Assembly: GCF_000715505.1 (NCBI RefSeq) | Contig: NZ_JHEH01000001.1 | Span: forward strand, 248,001-312,000 | Source: Thioclava dalianensis | GTDB lineage: Bacteria; Pseudomonadota; Alphaproteobacteria; Rhodobacterales; Rhodobacteraceae | Direction: 5' to 3' | Length of the DNA stretch: 64,000 bases | Shown: positions 1 through 7,981 of the stretch, in pieces | How the letters are laid out: every line of letters starts with the position of its first letter | Position numbering within the stretch: the first letter of the stretch is position 1 | Position numbers and translations under genes: made by a program | Notes under the pieces: generated by a model | What the model was told of the DNA's origin: nothing | Seen by the model: the letters and a program-made list of their open reading frames with translations, nothing else | Databases searched by the model: none

Positions 1-620
1 TCACCGCTGAGCACACGAAACCGCCCCTTCTCGAACCAGCGCGGCTGAAAGCCCGCCACGGCGACCAATTCAAACACCACGCGGTCGCGCGTCCTTGCCA
101 CCGGCCCCTCAAAGGTGAAGCCCGGCTGCGCAAGATCGAACCGGCACGCGCCATCGCCCAGCACCGCCGCGCAGCGCGGGTGATAGACCCGGCCCCGCTC
201 GACCGACAGCGCTTCGGCCAATCCGCGCAGCTCGGCCGTGAAAGCCCCCTCTTGCCGCGTAAGCTCCCCCAAGCTGCCGCGAAAGATCAGTGCATGTTCA
301 TCCGGCTCCGCCCAGTTCACGATCCACGCCCACAGTTCGGCCCCGTCATAGCGCCCAGCCAGAATATCAGCCTCCGTGATCGCCTCGGAACTCAGCGCGC
401 CGTAAACTTCGCTATTATCGACCGCGAGACCGGTCCCCTGCGCCAGCGCCTTCGCGGTCATGCCGCTTTCCGGGGCAAACCTGATCCCGGCAAACTCCAG
501 CGCCCGGTCATGATCGGTGAAGCCCAAAACCTCACCATCGCTGCGCGTCACCGCCCAAGCCCGTGCCACCGTGCTGGACCCGCTCGCCAAATGCGCCTTC
601 AAAGCGTCCGAATAGGTCAT
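1..620 (-). CDS. GTA gp13, DUF2163 tail-tip/baseplate protein (partial)
   Basis: This is the N-terminal part of the GTA gene 13 product, a DUF2163-family phage tail-tip protein; the gene continues past the left edge. The ATG at 620 overlaps the TGA of gp12 (ATGA), which fixes the start. The protein opens MTYSDALKAHLASG and continues with segments typical of the family, such as FTDHDRALEF and VYHPRCAAVLGDGACRFDL. About 206 residues are visible with no stop. In Rhodobacter-type GTAs, gp12 to gp15 form the tail tip and adsorption apparatus. The reading frame is intact throughout the visible part. Confidence 0.88.
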   Translation of the reverse strand, partial: MTYSDALKAHLASGSSTVARAWAVTRSDGEVLGFTDHDRALEFAGIRFAPESGMTAKALAQGTGLAVDNSEVYGALSSEAITEADILAGRYDGAELWAWIVNWAEPDEHALIFRGSLGELTRQEGAFTAELRGLAEALSVERGRVYHPRCAAVLGDGACRFDLAQPGFTFEGPVARTRDRVVFELVAVAGFQPRWFEKGRFRVLSG

Positions 621-1252
621 CAGATCCGCACCTCCACAATCGGAACCTGCGGCATCTCGCCCGCCTGAAAGCTCTGAACCGAGACTTGGATCGCATCCGC
701 ATCGAAGCGCACCGGCACATCGAACTCGAACCCGGCGGTGATGATCGCACCCTCGCCGGGTGGGTCGTAAAACGTCACGATCCCGCTGCCCGTATCAAGC
801 TCCCAATCCACAGCCTCGGCCTGATAGGCGCCCTGCACCCCGGCTTTGACCGTGCCCGCAACCGGCTTGAGGATCGGGCGCGTGTAGCGCACCCCGCCGG
901 ACTCATAGGTCTTGGCAAGCTGAAAGCGCCGCGTGACCCCGTCGCCCTCGCCAAGCGGCTGATCCTCGTAATGCACCTCGCTCGAGGGTGCACAGCTTTT
1001 GTAATCGGCCCAGTCTTTCCAGCGAAACCCATGCAGCTGCCCGCCGCGTGCCTCGAAAAACGCCAGCAGCCGCGCCACATCGTCCAGCGAGCGCAGACCG
1101 ACCCCCGCGTCATAGCGCCTGCGCGAGTGCGCCCATGGCGAATTGCGCTCTTCAAAGCCGTTGCTCAGCGTCACGATTTCAGTGCGCCGCTCCGGCCCGC
1201 CGACCGAGCCGAAGCTTAGATTGGCGGGGAATCTGATGTCGTGAAATGCCAT
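620..1252 (-). CDS. GTA gp12, DUF2460 distal tail protein
   Basis: This 210-residue protein matches the DUF2460/GTA gp12 family, a distal-tail protein at the junction of tail tube and tip. Family-typical segments are FPANLSFGSVGGPERRTEIV at the N terminus, FFEARGGQLHGFRWKDWADY near residue 65, and a C-terminal FEFDVPVRFDADAI. The gene lies 9 bases downstream of gp11 and overlaps gp13 by 4 bases, consistent with one polycistronic message. Its length is normal for the family and no disruption is visible. Confidence 0.9.
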   Translation of the reverse strand: MAFHDIRFPANLSFGSVGGPERRTEIVTLSNGFEERNSPWAHSRRRYDAGVGLRSLDDVARLLAFFEARGGQLHGFRWKDWADYKSCAPSSEVHYEDQPLGEGDGVTRRFQLAKTYESGGVRYTRPILKPVAGTVKAGVQGAYQAEAVDWELDTGSGIVTFYDPPGEGAIITAGFEFDVPVRFDADAIQVSVQSFQAGEMPQVPIVEVRI

Positions 1253-1261
1253 ATCCTGCCC

Positions 1262-1921
1262 TCACCGGTTACGATCGCCGCGCGCCAGCGCGCGATTGAG
1301 TTGAGCGGCGATCTGGCTCGACGACCGCGAGAACCCCGCCACATCGGGTGTCGTGACATTCATCACCACATGGACCGCGCGCCCGCCCGGCGCGGCCACC
1401 CCCAAACGTCCGTCGGGTCCACGCGCGAGCGGCATGATCGCCTCTGGCCCTGCCTCACCCATCAGACCCGCACCGCCGCGCATCGCAAAACCTGTGGGCT
1501 GCGTGACCACCCCGCCCTTGGCAAAGGCCGTCACCCGTCCCTGCGCGAAGGCCGCACCATCGGCAAAGGGAAAGACCCCGCTCAACAGCCCGTTCATCCC
1601 GCTGGCCAATGCCCCGCCCACGGCATTTTGCACCGGGCGCATCGCGGCATTGTAGACGCTGCCAGCCATGCTTTGGGCCACGCGCTCAAGCGCATCCGAC
1701 AACCGCATCCCGTCGAACACCACGCCATCAAAGGCGCTCTTCAACGAACGCCCGAACGACCGGCTCAACGTATTCACCTCGCGCCCGGTAAAGATCAGGC
1801 TCTCGCGCATCTGCGACAGCTCCGCATTGAACGCCTCCGCCATCGCGCCTGCGCCGCCCAGGCTCTTTTCCAGATCCGCAGCCTGCTGGCCCAGACCGTC
1901 CAGCCCATCCACCTCGATCAT
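1262..1921 (-). CDS. GTA gp11, tape-measure protein
   Basis: This 219-residue protein is the short tape measure of the GTA tail. It starts MIEVDGLDGLGQQAADLEKS, has a helical N-terminal half, and then a glycine- and alanine-rich region (residues ~100-180, ending GEAGPEAIMPLARGPDGRLG) that is characteristic of GTA and lambdoid tape-measure C-terminal domains. The ATG at 1921 overlaps the TGA of gp10.1 (ATGA). The short length fits the short GTA tail. The position between the tail assembly chaperones and the distal tail protein is canonical. Confidence 0.9.
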   Translation of the reverse strand: MIEVDGLDGLGQQAADLEKSLGGAGAMAEAFNAELSQMRESLIFTGREVNTLSRSFGRSLKSAFDGVVFDGMRLSDALERVAQSMAGSVYNAAMRPVQNAVGGALASGMNGLLSGVFPFADGAAFAQGRVTAFAKGGVVTQPTGFAMRGGAGLMGEAGPEAIMPLARGPDGRLGVAAPGGRAVHVVMNVTTPDVAGFSRSSSQIAAQLNRALARGDRNR

Positions 1922-2133
1922 TCATCGCTCCTTTCGCCTGTCTCATCGGGAAACCGCGCCATCAGCTCGGACAATCCCGCCCGCGCCAAAGGCCGCGCCC
2001 CGCCGCTGGTCCCGCCCAGCATCAAGGCCAGCTCCGCGGGCGTGAGCGCCCAAAACGCGGCGGGCGTCAGCCGCAACTGATGCAACCCCGCGCGCATCAG
2101 TCCCGGCCAGTCCATCCCGCCGCGCGCGCTCAC
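1918..2133 (-). CDS. GTA gp10.1, tail assembly chaperone
   Basis: This 71-residue protein belongs to the small phage tail assembly chaperone group found between the tail tube and tape-measure genes of GTAs. The core reads MDWPGLMRAGLHQLRLTPA and is followed by FWALTPAELALMLGG. The start is a GTG at 2133 overlapping the ancestral gp10 stop at 2130-2132 (GTGA), so it would normally be translated by coupling to gp10. Because gp10 is frameshifted upstream (see the gp10 entry), ribosomes would read through this start in another frame, so its expression may be reduced. An internal ATG seven codons in (2115) is an alternative start. Confidence 0.82.
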   Translation of the reverse strand: MSARGGMDWPGLMRAGLHQLRLTPAAFWALTPAELALMLGGTSGGARPLARAGLSELMARFPDETGERSDE

Positions 2134-2545
2134 GCCCCGTCTTCGCCGGGCACGCTAAAGGCGCGCGCCAGCAACTCCGCAGCTTTGGCCGCCGCCGCCA
2201 ACGGCCCGCCGCCGATCTCAACGCAGCGCAGCCCGGCCGCAGCGCCTTCCGCGCCAGCAACTCCGCAGCTTTGGCCGCCGCCGCCAACGGCCCGCCGCCG
2301 ATCTCAACGCAGCGCAGCCGGGCCGCATCGCCTTCCCAGCCGCCGCCGCGCAGCCCCGCGACGATCAGCGCCAGCACATCGCCGCTCGAGAAGCGGTTCT
2401 GATCGAACCGCTCGACCAGCGCGATCATCCCGCCGTTTTCACCAATCGCCGCCTCCAGCTCTGCCAACGCGCCCAGCGTCAGCTTCGCGCGATGGGGCTC
2501 ACCGTCGAGCATGATCTCGACCTCGCCCGCCCAAGGGTTCACCAT
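2130..2545 (-). pseudogene. GTA gp10, tail assembly chaperone, frameshifted by tandem duplication
   Basis: The protein starts MVNPWAGEVEIMLDGEPHRA and is recognisable as GTA gp10 (a GTA-gp10/Phage_TAC_11-type protein) up to the segment ending AELLAR. An 86-bp tandem duplication (2164-2249 against 2250-2335) is not a multiple of three. Translation therefore leaves the native frame after the first-read copy and continues in a nonsense frame to a stop at 1943, giving about 200 residues. In the native frame the second-read copy gives AELLARAFSVPGEDGA and stops at 2130-2132, exactly at the gp10.1 start; removing one copy would give 109 residues. The ATG at 2545 is preceded by a GAGGGG ribosome site. 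Only about nine native C-terminal residues are lost, so partial function cannot be excluded. Confidence 0.85.
2164..2335. repeat. 86-bp tandem duplication inside GTA gp10
   Basis: Two adjacent 86-bp copies, 2164-2249 and 2250-2335, differ only at 2234/2320 (C against G) and 2242/2328 (G against T). The array lies wholly within gp10. As 86 is not divisible by three, it shifts the reading frame. The two substitutions argue against a simple assembly stutter and suggest that some time has passed since the duplication. Confidence 0.95.
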
Positions 2546-2555
2546 GCTCACCCCC

Positions 2556-2969
2556 TCAAAGCGCGGTGAAGGCGAGCGCGCCCGCAGAGGCCAGCGCCAA
2601 TTCATAGGTTGCCTCGCCATCATGGCTGCCCGCATATTCGATCGAGGTGATCATGAAGGCCCCCTGCACAATCCCGAAATCCGGGATCACGACCTGAAAA
2701 TCGGGCACTTCGCCCTCAAAGAAGATCTGACGCGCGCGCTCATCCGTGCCCTCATCCTTGAACACGCCCGAGCCCGAGATCTGCGCCGAGCGCACCCCCG
2801 CGCCGCCCAGCAACTCGCGCCACCGCCCCGTGCTCTCCAACGAGGTCACATCGACCGTCTCCGCGTTGAACGAGATCCGCGTGGCGCGCAGCCCCGCAAT
2901 CGTCTCAAAGGTCTGATCGCCATTGATATCGAGCTTGATCAGAAGATCTCTGCCGTTTTGCGCAGCCAT
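2556..2969 (-). CDS. GTA gp9, major tail tube protein
   Basis: This 137-residue protein is the GTA major tail protein (TP901-1-like tail tube family). Typical segments are LLIKLDINGDQTFETIAGLR and the VTSLESTGRWRELLGGAGVR region near residue 40, with a later GVFKDEGTDERAR stretch. The start is the ATG at 2969, preceded by an AGGAGAATGG ribosome site. It is the first of the tail genes, 80 bases downstream of gp8 and 10 bases upstream of gp10. Length and composition are normal. Confidence 0.92.
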   Translation of the reverse strand: MAAQNGRDLLIKLDINGDQTFETIAGLRATRISFNAETVDVTSLESTGRWRELLGGAGVRSAQISGSGVFKDEGTDERARQIFFEGEVPDFQVVIPDFGIVQGAFMITSIEYAGSHDGEATYELALASAGALAFTAL

Positions 2970-3049
2970 AGCCCATTCTCCTGTAACTGAAAGAATTCAC
3001 GCTCTGACGCGAGATCGAGCCAGAGAAATGTTGAATTTGTGCAAGAAAG

Positions 3050-3457
3050 TCAGCTCTCGACGCGCGCGCGAAAACTCATATCGATGCGTCGCGTCTCGCC
3101 CTTATCGACCCGTCTGGCCTTGGCTTTCACGAACCACAGCCCCACAAGATGGCCCCGCGTGAGAGCAAGATCACCGGGAGCAAGCGCATCCGAGATCGCC
3201 TCGGCCACCTGCTTTGCAAGCTGAAATCCGGCCTCATCCGTGACCACCGAGACGATGAAATCATGCACCGCCCCGTCCCCGGTCTTGTCGGAGGCATCGC
3301 GCGCATCCTCGGGCCCAAGGCTCACGAAAGTGCCTGTGACCGTGCCTGCGGGCACCGCGTCGTAAATCGCATCTCCCACCAGCGCGCCCAGCTCAGCATC
3401 CTCTTGCAAACGCTGATAGATCGCGGCCTGCAACGCCGCTGCGATTGCGTAGCTCAT
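3050..3457 (-). CDS. GTA gp8, DUF3168 tail completion protein
   Basis: This 135-residue protein is of the DUF3168 family, which supplies a tail terminator/completion protein in siphophages and GTAs. It begins MSYAIAAALQAAIYQRLQED and contains the family stretch ending in FVSLGPEDARDASDKTGDGA. The start codon overlaps the gp7 stop by 4 bases. It is located between the head-tail adaptor and the tail tube, where the neck-tail joining protein is expected. Confidence 0.87.
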   Translation of the reverse strand: MSYAIAAALQAAIYQRLQEDAELGALVGDAIYDAVPAGTVTGTFVSLGPEDARDASDKTGDGAVHDFIVSVVTDEAGFQLAKQVAEAISDALAPGDLALTRGHLVGLWFVKAKARRVDKGETRRIDMSFRARVES

Positions 3458-3792
3458 GCCACCACCTCCTCACGGGCGAAACAAGTCAGGTACAGCCCCG
3501 CGCGATCCGACTCGGCGATGGCCAGAATGCGAAAGATCCGCCGGCCCGCGCGAAAGCGTTGTTCGGGCTGAGGACGGCGCGGCGAGGTCTCGGGCGCGGC
3601 CCGCACCACGATCTTCCACGGCACCGAGGCGAGCGTGACGAACTCACCGGCCCGCTCGACCCCGGTTCCGGGCGTCATCTGTGCCCAAAGCGTGCCGAGC
3701 GCGACCCAGCTATGGGTGAAGCCGCCCGCCCCGTCGGGCACCGCCTCGGGCGCCTCCAAGACCAGCGCATGGCTGAGAACCGGCACGCTCAT
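3454..3792 (-). CDS. GTA gp7, head-tail adaptor (stopper) protein
   Basis: This 112-residue protein matches the phage head-tail adaptor/head-closure family (SPP1 gp16-like). It is beta-rich, with the typical opening LSHALVLEAPEAVPDGAGGF and a WAQMTPGTGVERAGEF segment. It overlaps gp6 upstream (ATGA at 3789-3792) and gp8 downstream by 4 bases each. In the particle it would close the head under the connector. No irregularity is seen. Confidence 0.85.
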   Translation of the reverse strand: MSVPVLSHALVLEAPEAVPDGAGGFTHSWVALGTLWAQMTPGTGVERAGEFVTLASVPWKIVVRAAPETSPRRPQPEQRFRAGRRIFRILAIAESDRAGLYLTCFAREEVVA

Positions 3793-4382
3793 GCGCCACC
3801 TCCCAACATTCGCACGGTGCGCCAGCGCTCGATCAGCGCCAGCACCCCAAAGGACATCTCGGCCTGTGCGCCCGCCCCATCGTGACGCAGCTCGAAATAC
3901 TGCGCCGCAAGCAGGAACACCGCCTGCGCCAGATCCACCGGCAGATCGGCCCAGACCGGACCGAACCCGCCGGTAAACGCGATCTCCGCCGCCCCGCCGC
4001 TGGCAATCGCAGGCAGCGGCCCCCCGCGCCCTTCAAGCCGCGGCCTCTGCAGATCGGGCACCAGCCTGTAGCGCTCAGGCGCGACCTCAGTCGCCACGCC
4101 GTACGGATCGAGCACGCGCAGCGCATCGATCGAGACCACAGGCGCCACCGGCAGCGCCACGCCACCTGTGCGCCAATGCGCCAGCCGCAGGGTAAACGCG
4201 CGGCTCAAAAGCACCTTCGCCGTGCGCCCCTCGATTGCGGCAAGTGCGGCGCGCAAATAAGCCTCAAGCCCGGCATCCAACGCGCCCAGATCTTCAAACC
4301 CGGTGCCAAGCCGCAAGTGATCACGAAACTCGGCCAGGGGCAGCACGCCGCTCGCAACGGCACTCTCTTCTGTCAACATCAT
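3789..4382 (-). CDS. GTA gp6, head-tail connector protein
   Basis: This 197-residue protein is of the head-tail connector (HK97 gp6/SPP1 gp15-like) family. Typical segments are LAEFRDHLRLGTGFEDLGA and the arginine-rich ERYRLVPDLQRPRLEGRGG. The start is placed at the tandem ATG-ATG at 4382/4379 because a GGAGAAACTTC ribosome site stands just upstream. A longer in-frame extension to 4466 has no ribosome site and an arginine-rich sequence atypical of the family. A gap of 197 bases separates it from the capsid gene. Confidence 0.85.
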   Translation of the reverse strand: MMLTEESAVASGVLPLAEFRDHLRLGTGFEDLGALDAGLEAYLRAALAAIEGRTAKVLLSRAFTLRLAHWRTGGVALPVAPVVSIDALRVLDPYGVATEVAPERYRLVPDLQRPRLEGRGGPLPAIASGGAAEIAFTGGFGPVWADLPVDLAQAVFLLAAQYFELRHDGAGAQAEMSFGVLALIERWRTVRMLGGGA

Positions 4383-4579
4383 GAAGTTTCTCCGCAAATG
4401 CCTTTGCAGGCATCGCATTTCCCGCGCGATGCATGCCGTCATGTCGGACGCAGGCCCCGCCGCCACTCGAACGGAGGGGAGCAGCTAGGCAGCGACTGCG
4501 GACCCGCGCCCGCCTTGCCCCGGTCACCCGACGCAAGGACCGGAAGACACACCGCGCCTTCCGAGCCCGCTCTCAGATC

Positions 4580-5776
4580 TTAGCTGATGGCGAATTTCAG
4601 CAGCTTGATCGCCGCGTAATCGCTCACATCGCCGCCCACTCGTTTGGAGGCATAGAACAGCACATGCGGCTTGGCCGAGAAGGGATCGCGAAGCACGCGC
4701 AGATCGGGACGCTCAGCCACCGTGTAGCCCGCGCCGAAATCGCCAAACGCGACGGCATAGCTGTCCGCGGCGATATCAGGCATGTCCTCAGCGATCAGCA
4801 CCGGATAGCCCATCAGCCGCGCAGGCTCGCCTGCCGCCAGCCCATCCGTCCAAAGGAAGCGGCCATCCGCATCCTTCATCTTGCGCACGGCCCCTGCGGT
4901 TTTCGAGTTCATCACGAAGGTCGCATGGGCGCGGTATTCCGCCTCAAGCGCATAGACCAGATCGACAATCGCATCCGACGGGTTGGCACCCGAGAAATCG
5001 CCATCCGCTCCGGTCGCGACATAGCCCAGCGAGCCCCAGGACCAGCCCTCATTGCTCACCATCGGATGGGTCAGGAATCCGGTGGGCTTGTCCATCCCAT
5101 CGCCCGAGATAAAGGCCTGCGCCTCGGCCCGCGCGAATTTCTCCGCGATCCGGCGCGCAAGCCAGGTCTCGATGTCAAAGGCGCTGTCATCCAGCAGACG
5201 CTGGCTTGCCTTGGGCATCGCGGCCAACTCAAACAGCGGGATCGAGATCCGGTCAATCTGCGGCGTCGCGGTCTCGGTCAGGTTCGCAGTCTCGGTCGCC
5301 CAGCCCGTGCCCATCTCGCCATGATCGACCAGCACGTCAAACGAGGTCGCCTCGACATTCACGACATTGGCGATCCGGCGGATCGAGGCGGTGGAGCCCA
5401 GAACCGAGCGGATCGTATCGGAGGTCTGCGGATCGACGAGATAGCCCCCTTCGGCGGCCACAGCCGTGTTGAACCCCTTGCCCTCAAGGCTCAGGCCGCG
5501 CAGCGCATCGTCATCGCCCGAGCGCAGATAGGCGGCAAATGCCTTCTGATGGGGCGCCTCGTCATGGGCTGCGGAAAGGGCGGGACGCCCGGCGGTCATG
5601 GTTTTGCTTTGAAGCATGGTCAAACGCTCATCTTGTTGTTGCATCCGTGTCGTCACTTCGTCTCGGAAGCCTTTGACTTCCTTAACAAACCCGTCCAGCG
5701 CGGTTTTCACCTCGGCGGTCGGATCGGGGCCGTCGGACAGACCTGTCCCGGCCCGAGCCCGTGTCTCGGTCTTCAT
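4580..5776 (-). CDS. GTA gp5, HK97-family major capsid protein
   Basis: This 398-residue protein is an HK97-fold major capsid protein. A charged helical N-terminal region (residues ~25-60, with VKTALDGFVKEVKGFRDEV) corresponds to the delta/scaffold domain that the gp4 protease removes. The mature part contains GYLVDPQTSDTIRSVLGSTA and ends YAAIKLLKFAIS, as in other GTA capsids. The ATG at 5776 is chosen because an AGGAGAGAG ribosome site lies at normal spacing; a start eight codons further upstream has none. It lies directly downstream of gp4. Confidence 0.95.
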   Translation of the reverse strand: MKTETRARAGTGLSDGPDPTAEVKTALDGFVKEVKGFRDEVTTRMQQQDERLTMLQSKTMTAGRPALSAAHDEAPHQKAFAAYLRSGDDDALRGLSLEGKGFNTAVAAEGGYLVDPQTSDTIRSVLGSTASIRRIANVVNVEATSFDVLVDHGEMGTGWATETANLTETATPQIDRISIPLFELAAMPKASQRLLDDSAFDIETWLARRIAEKFARAEAQAFISGDGMDKPTGFLTHPMVSNEGWSWGSLGYVATGADGDFSGANPSDAIVDLVYALEAEYRAHATFVMNSKTAGAVRKMKDADGRFLWTDGLAAGEPARLMGYPVLIAEDMPDIAADSYAVAFGDFGAGYTVAERPDLRVLRDPFSAKPHVLFYASKRVGGDVSDYAAIKLLKFAIS

Positions 5777-5812
5777 CGTCACACTCTCTCCTGAGATCAA
5801 AGGGCCGCGCGC

Positions 5813-6370
5813 TCAGCGCCCGGCCAGTTCCGCCGCGGCCCCCTCAAGCACCTCGGCCAGATCACGCAATACGCCGTCCAAGGCCTCACCCTTGGCCGCC
5901 ACCCGCGCCTCGCGGAGCATCGGGAAGGTCACAAGCGACACTTCCCAAAGCTCCAGTTCTGCAAGAAGACGCTCGCCTTTCGCGCCACGCTCGGCGCGCA
6001 ACGTGCGATAGCCGATCGACAGCCCGTCAATCGCACCGGCGGCAATCAGCGCTGCCGCCTCGCGGGCCCGCGCCACGTCCGGCAACAGCCGCCCCTTGAC
6101 GTAAAGCCCCCGCGCGTCTTCTCGAATTTCTTCCCAAACGCCAATCGGCTGCGCCGGGTCGTGCTGCCACAGCATCTTGACGCTGCCCCCGCGCGCAGCC
6201 AGCCGCGCCAGAGATGCCGCATAGGCCCCCTTGCACACGACATCGCCCCCCTGATCGGGCTGGCCAAACAGGCTCGCATAGCCCTCAACCCGCGTACCAT
6301 CACGCACGGTGACCGGGCTCACCTCGCCAGAGCAGAACTTCAACTCCAGCCCATATTCATCTGTATTCAT
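5813..6370 (-). CDS. GTA gp4, HK97 prohead protease
   Basis: This 185-residue protein is of the phage prohead protease family (U35-type serine protease). It shows the family sequence VEGYASLFGQPDQGGDVVCK, the histidine motif MLWQHDPAQPIG, and the serine motif AIDGLSIGYRT, which supply the expected catalytic His and Ser. It would trim the delta domain of the capsid protein during head assembly. The ATG at 6370 follows a GGGAAAATCAC stretch. It lies between the small gp3.5 and the capsid gene, the usual GTA order. Confidence 0.92.
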   Translation of the reverse strand: MNTDEYGLELKFCSGEVSPVTVRDGTRVEGYASLFGQPDQGGDVVCKGAYAASLARLAARGGSVKMLWQHDPAQPIGVWEEIREDARGLYVKGRLLPDVARAREAAALIAAGAIDGLSIGYRTLRAERGAKGERLLAELELWEVSLVTFPMLREARVAAKGEALDGVLRDLAEVLEGAAAELAGR

Positions 6371-6380
6371 GTGATTTTCC

Positions 6381-6614
6381 CTATTTCGGCGCATAGTCCA
6401 AAACCCCTTGGACGGCCTGTGTGAGCACCACCGTGACCACGCCATAGACCGTGATCCACAACCGCCGCTCCAACCCTGCGATCATCGCCTCGATCCGGCC
6501 AAGCCGCTGATCGACCTGCGCGAATTGCAGCTCCATGATCCGCTCGGTGGCTTCCAGCCGCTCGGCCTGAACCGCGAAAGGCTCCTTGAGATAGCGCGAT
6601 CCGCCCGCCGCCAT
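6381..6614 (-). CDS. GTA cluster small protein (gp3.5-like)
   Basis: This 77-residue protein opens MAAGGSRYLKEPFAVQAERL, has an amphipathic helix to about residue 45 (coiled-coil-like, MELQFAQVDQRLGRIEAMI), and then a hydrophobic segment LWITVYGVVTVVLTQAVQGV that could span a membrane. A small gene of this type sits between portal and protease in Rhodobacter-type GTA clusters; its role is not known to me. The ATG is one base after the portal stop, with GGAGGGGTGAG immediately upstream, indicating tight coupling. Confidence 0.72.
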   Translation of the reverse strand: MAAGGSRYLKEPFAVQAERLEATERIMELQFAQVDQRLGRIEAMIAGLERRLWITVYGVVTVVLTQAVQGVLDYAPK

Positions 6615-6615
6615 C

Positions 6616-7794
6616 TCACCCCTCCGCCTGCGCAGGCAGCCCCAACAGCACGCGCTTCTCAGCAGCACTCAGGAACTCCGCACGCCCCACACGCTGCCAT
6701 TGCTGATCGCGCTCAGAGGCCAGCGCCGGGATCTGATCGAGATCGGGCTTGAGCTGCACCCGCGCGCCCAGATGGGTCGAAAGCCACCACGCCAGATCCG
6801 CCGCCACGCGGGTCGCAAGCGGCAGAACCGTCAGGCGGTAGAACGCCCGATGCGCCTCGGCATAATTGGCGTAGGTCGCATCGCCCGGTATCCCCAGCAG
6901 CATCGGCGGCACCCCGAAGGCCACCGCGATCTCGCGCGCCGCCGCCATCTTCGTCTCGTGAAATTCCATATCCGACGGGCTGAACCCCATCGGCTTCCAG
7001 TCGAGCCCGCCCTCCAACAGCATCGGTCGGCCGGCATTGCGCGCGCCCTGATGATGGCTTTCCATCTCGAAAACCAGCCTGTCATACTGATCGGGGCTGA
7101 GGCTGCCCTGCCCATCAGCGCCCTTGTAGATGATCGCCCCCGAGGGGCGCGCTGCATTGTCGAGCAGCGCCTTCGACCAGCTGGAGGCGGAATTATGCAC
7201 ATCGAGCGCCACCGCCGCCGCCTGCAACGGACTCAGCCCATAATGGTCATCCTGCGGATGGAAGCTTTTCAGATGACAGATCGGATCGGGCGCCCCCGTC
7301 ATGTCGAACCGATGCTTGCGCCCCGCCACCGTGTAGTCATAGGCCACCGGCCAACCGTCGCTGCCCGGCACAATGCTCATCCGGTCCGAGCGCAACACAT
7401 GCAACTCGCGCGGCAGGCCGGGCTCGGCGGAGACCGCCTCAATATAGCCATCCCCAGACAGCATCATCTGCCCGTAAAGCGCCTCGAGGAACGCGCCCTG
7501 TCCTTGCCCGGAATTAGGCCGCCCCACCAGATCGAGCAACGGGTGCATGTCATAGCGCCGCTCGGCATCCTGACAGACCAGCGGCACCGCCGCCGCCGCC
7601 TCTGCGATCAACTTCACACAGCGAAAGCCGATCGGATTGCCGGTAAAGCCCTGCCGCGTCAGGCTGGCCGTGTCGCGCGGGCTCCAGACCACACGTCCCG
7701 AGCCCGAAGCCATCGCCACGATACGCCCTGTGACCGAGGCCTTCTGCTCGGGCGCGCCGCCCGCGTCGGATCTGCGAAAAATGTTCCAACCCAT
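6616..7794 (-). CDS. GTA gp3, phage portal protein
   Basis: This 392-residue protein is of the HK97-type portal family, the dodecameric ring through which DNA enters the head. Typical segments include FTGNPIGFRCVKLIAEAAAA, DYTVAGRKHRFD and GVPPMLLGIPGDATYANYAE near the C terminus. The ATG at 7794 (MGWNIFRRSD) is chosen for its AAGGAGACGGGA ribosome site. A gap of 187 bases, containing a dispersed hairpin repeat, separates it from the terminase gene, unusual spacing for this otherwise compact operon. Confidence 0.94.
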   Translation of the reverse strand: MGWNIFRRSDAGGAPEQKASVTGRIVAMASGSGRVVWSPRDTASLTRQGFTGNPIGFRCVKLIAEAAAAVPLVCQDAERRYDMHPLLDLVGRPNSGQGQGAFLEALYGQMMLSGDGYIEAVSAEPGLPRELHVLRSDRMSIVPGSDGWPVAYDYTVAGRKHRFDMTGAPDPICHLKSFHPQDDHYGLSPLQAAAVALDVHNSASSWSKALLDNAARPSGAIIYKGADGQGSLSPDQYDRLVFEMESHHQGARNAGRPMLLEGGLDWKPMGFSPSDMEFHETKMAAAREIAVAFGVPPMLLGIPGDATYANYAEAHRAFYRLTVLPLATRVAADLAWWLSTHLGARVQLKPDLDQIPALASERDQQWQRVGRAEFLSAAEKRVLLGLPAQAEG

Positions 7795-7900
7795 TCCCGT
7801 CTCCTTCTTGCGATCGCGCAGGCACGACCCCTTTGTGGCAAAGACAAAGGGCCGGGGAATGCCCCAGCCCTGCGCCGCAGTTTCATCTGTCCGGTTCATC

Positions 7901-7972
7901 TGGGGCTCTGCCCCACCTGCCAAAGCCCAAGGCTTTGACAGGCTCCCCTGGGATATTTGGATCAAGAGGAAG
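7901..7972 (+). repeat. Hairpin plus GGGATATTTGG dispersed repeat (copy 1)
   Basis: Two hairpins, GGGGCTCTGCCCC (7902-7914) and CAAAGCCcaaGGCTTTG (7921-7937), are followed by CCCCTGGGATATTTGGATCA and AGAGGAAG. The same architecture, a GC-rich hairpin followed by a CCCC-GGATATTT-type motif and a purine-rich tail, recurs on the minus strand near 14630-14686 and 15545-15601. It lies between gp2 and gp3 in antisense orientation to the GTA operon. Confidence 0.55.
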
Positions 7973-7981
7973 CCAGCCCAC

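Noticed and set aside
1943-2635. A single 230-codon protein gene covering the gp10 region
   Set aside because: Its N-terminal extension overlaps gp9 and its C-terminal half is the frameshifted product of the 86-bp duplication. Only the middle is gp10.
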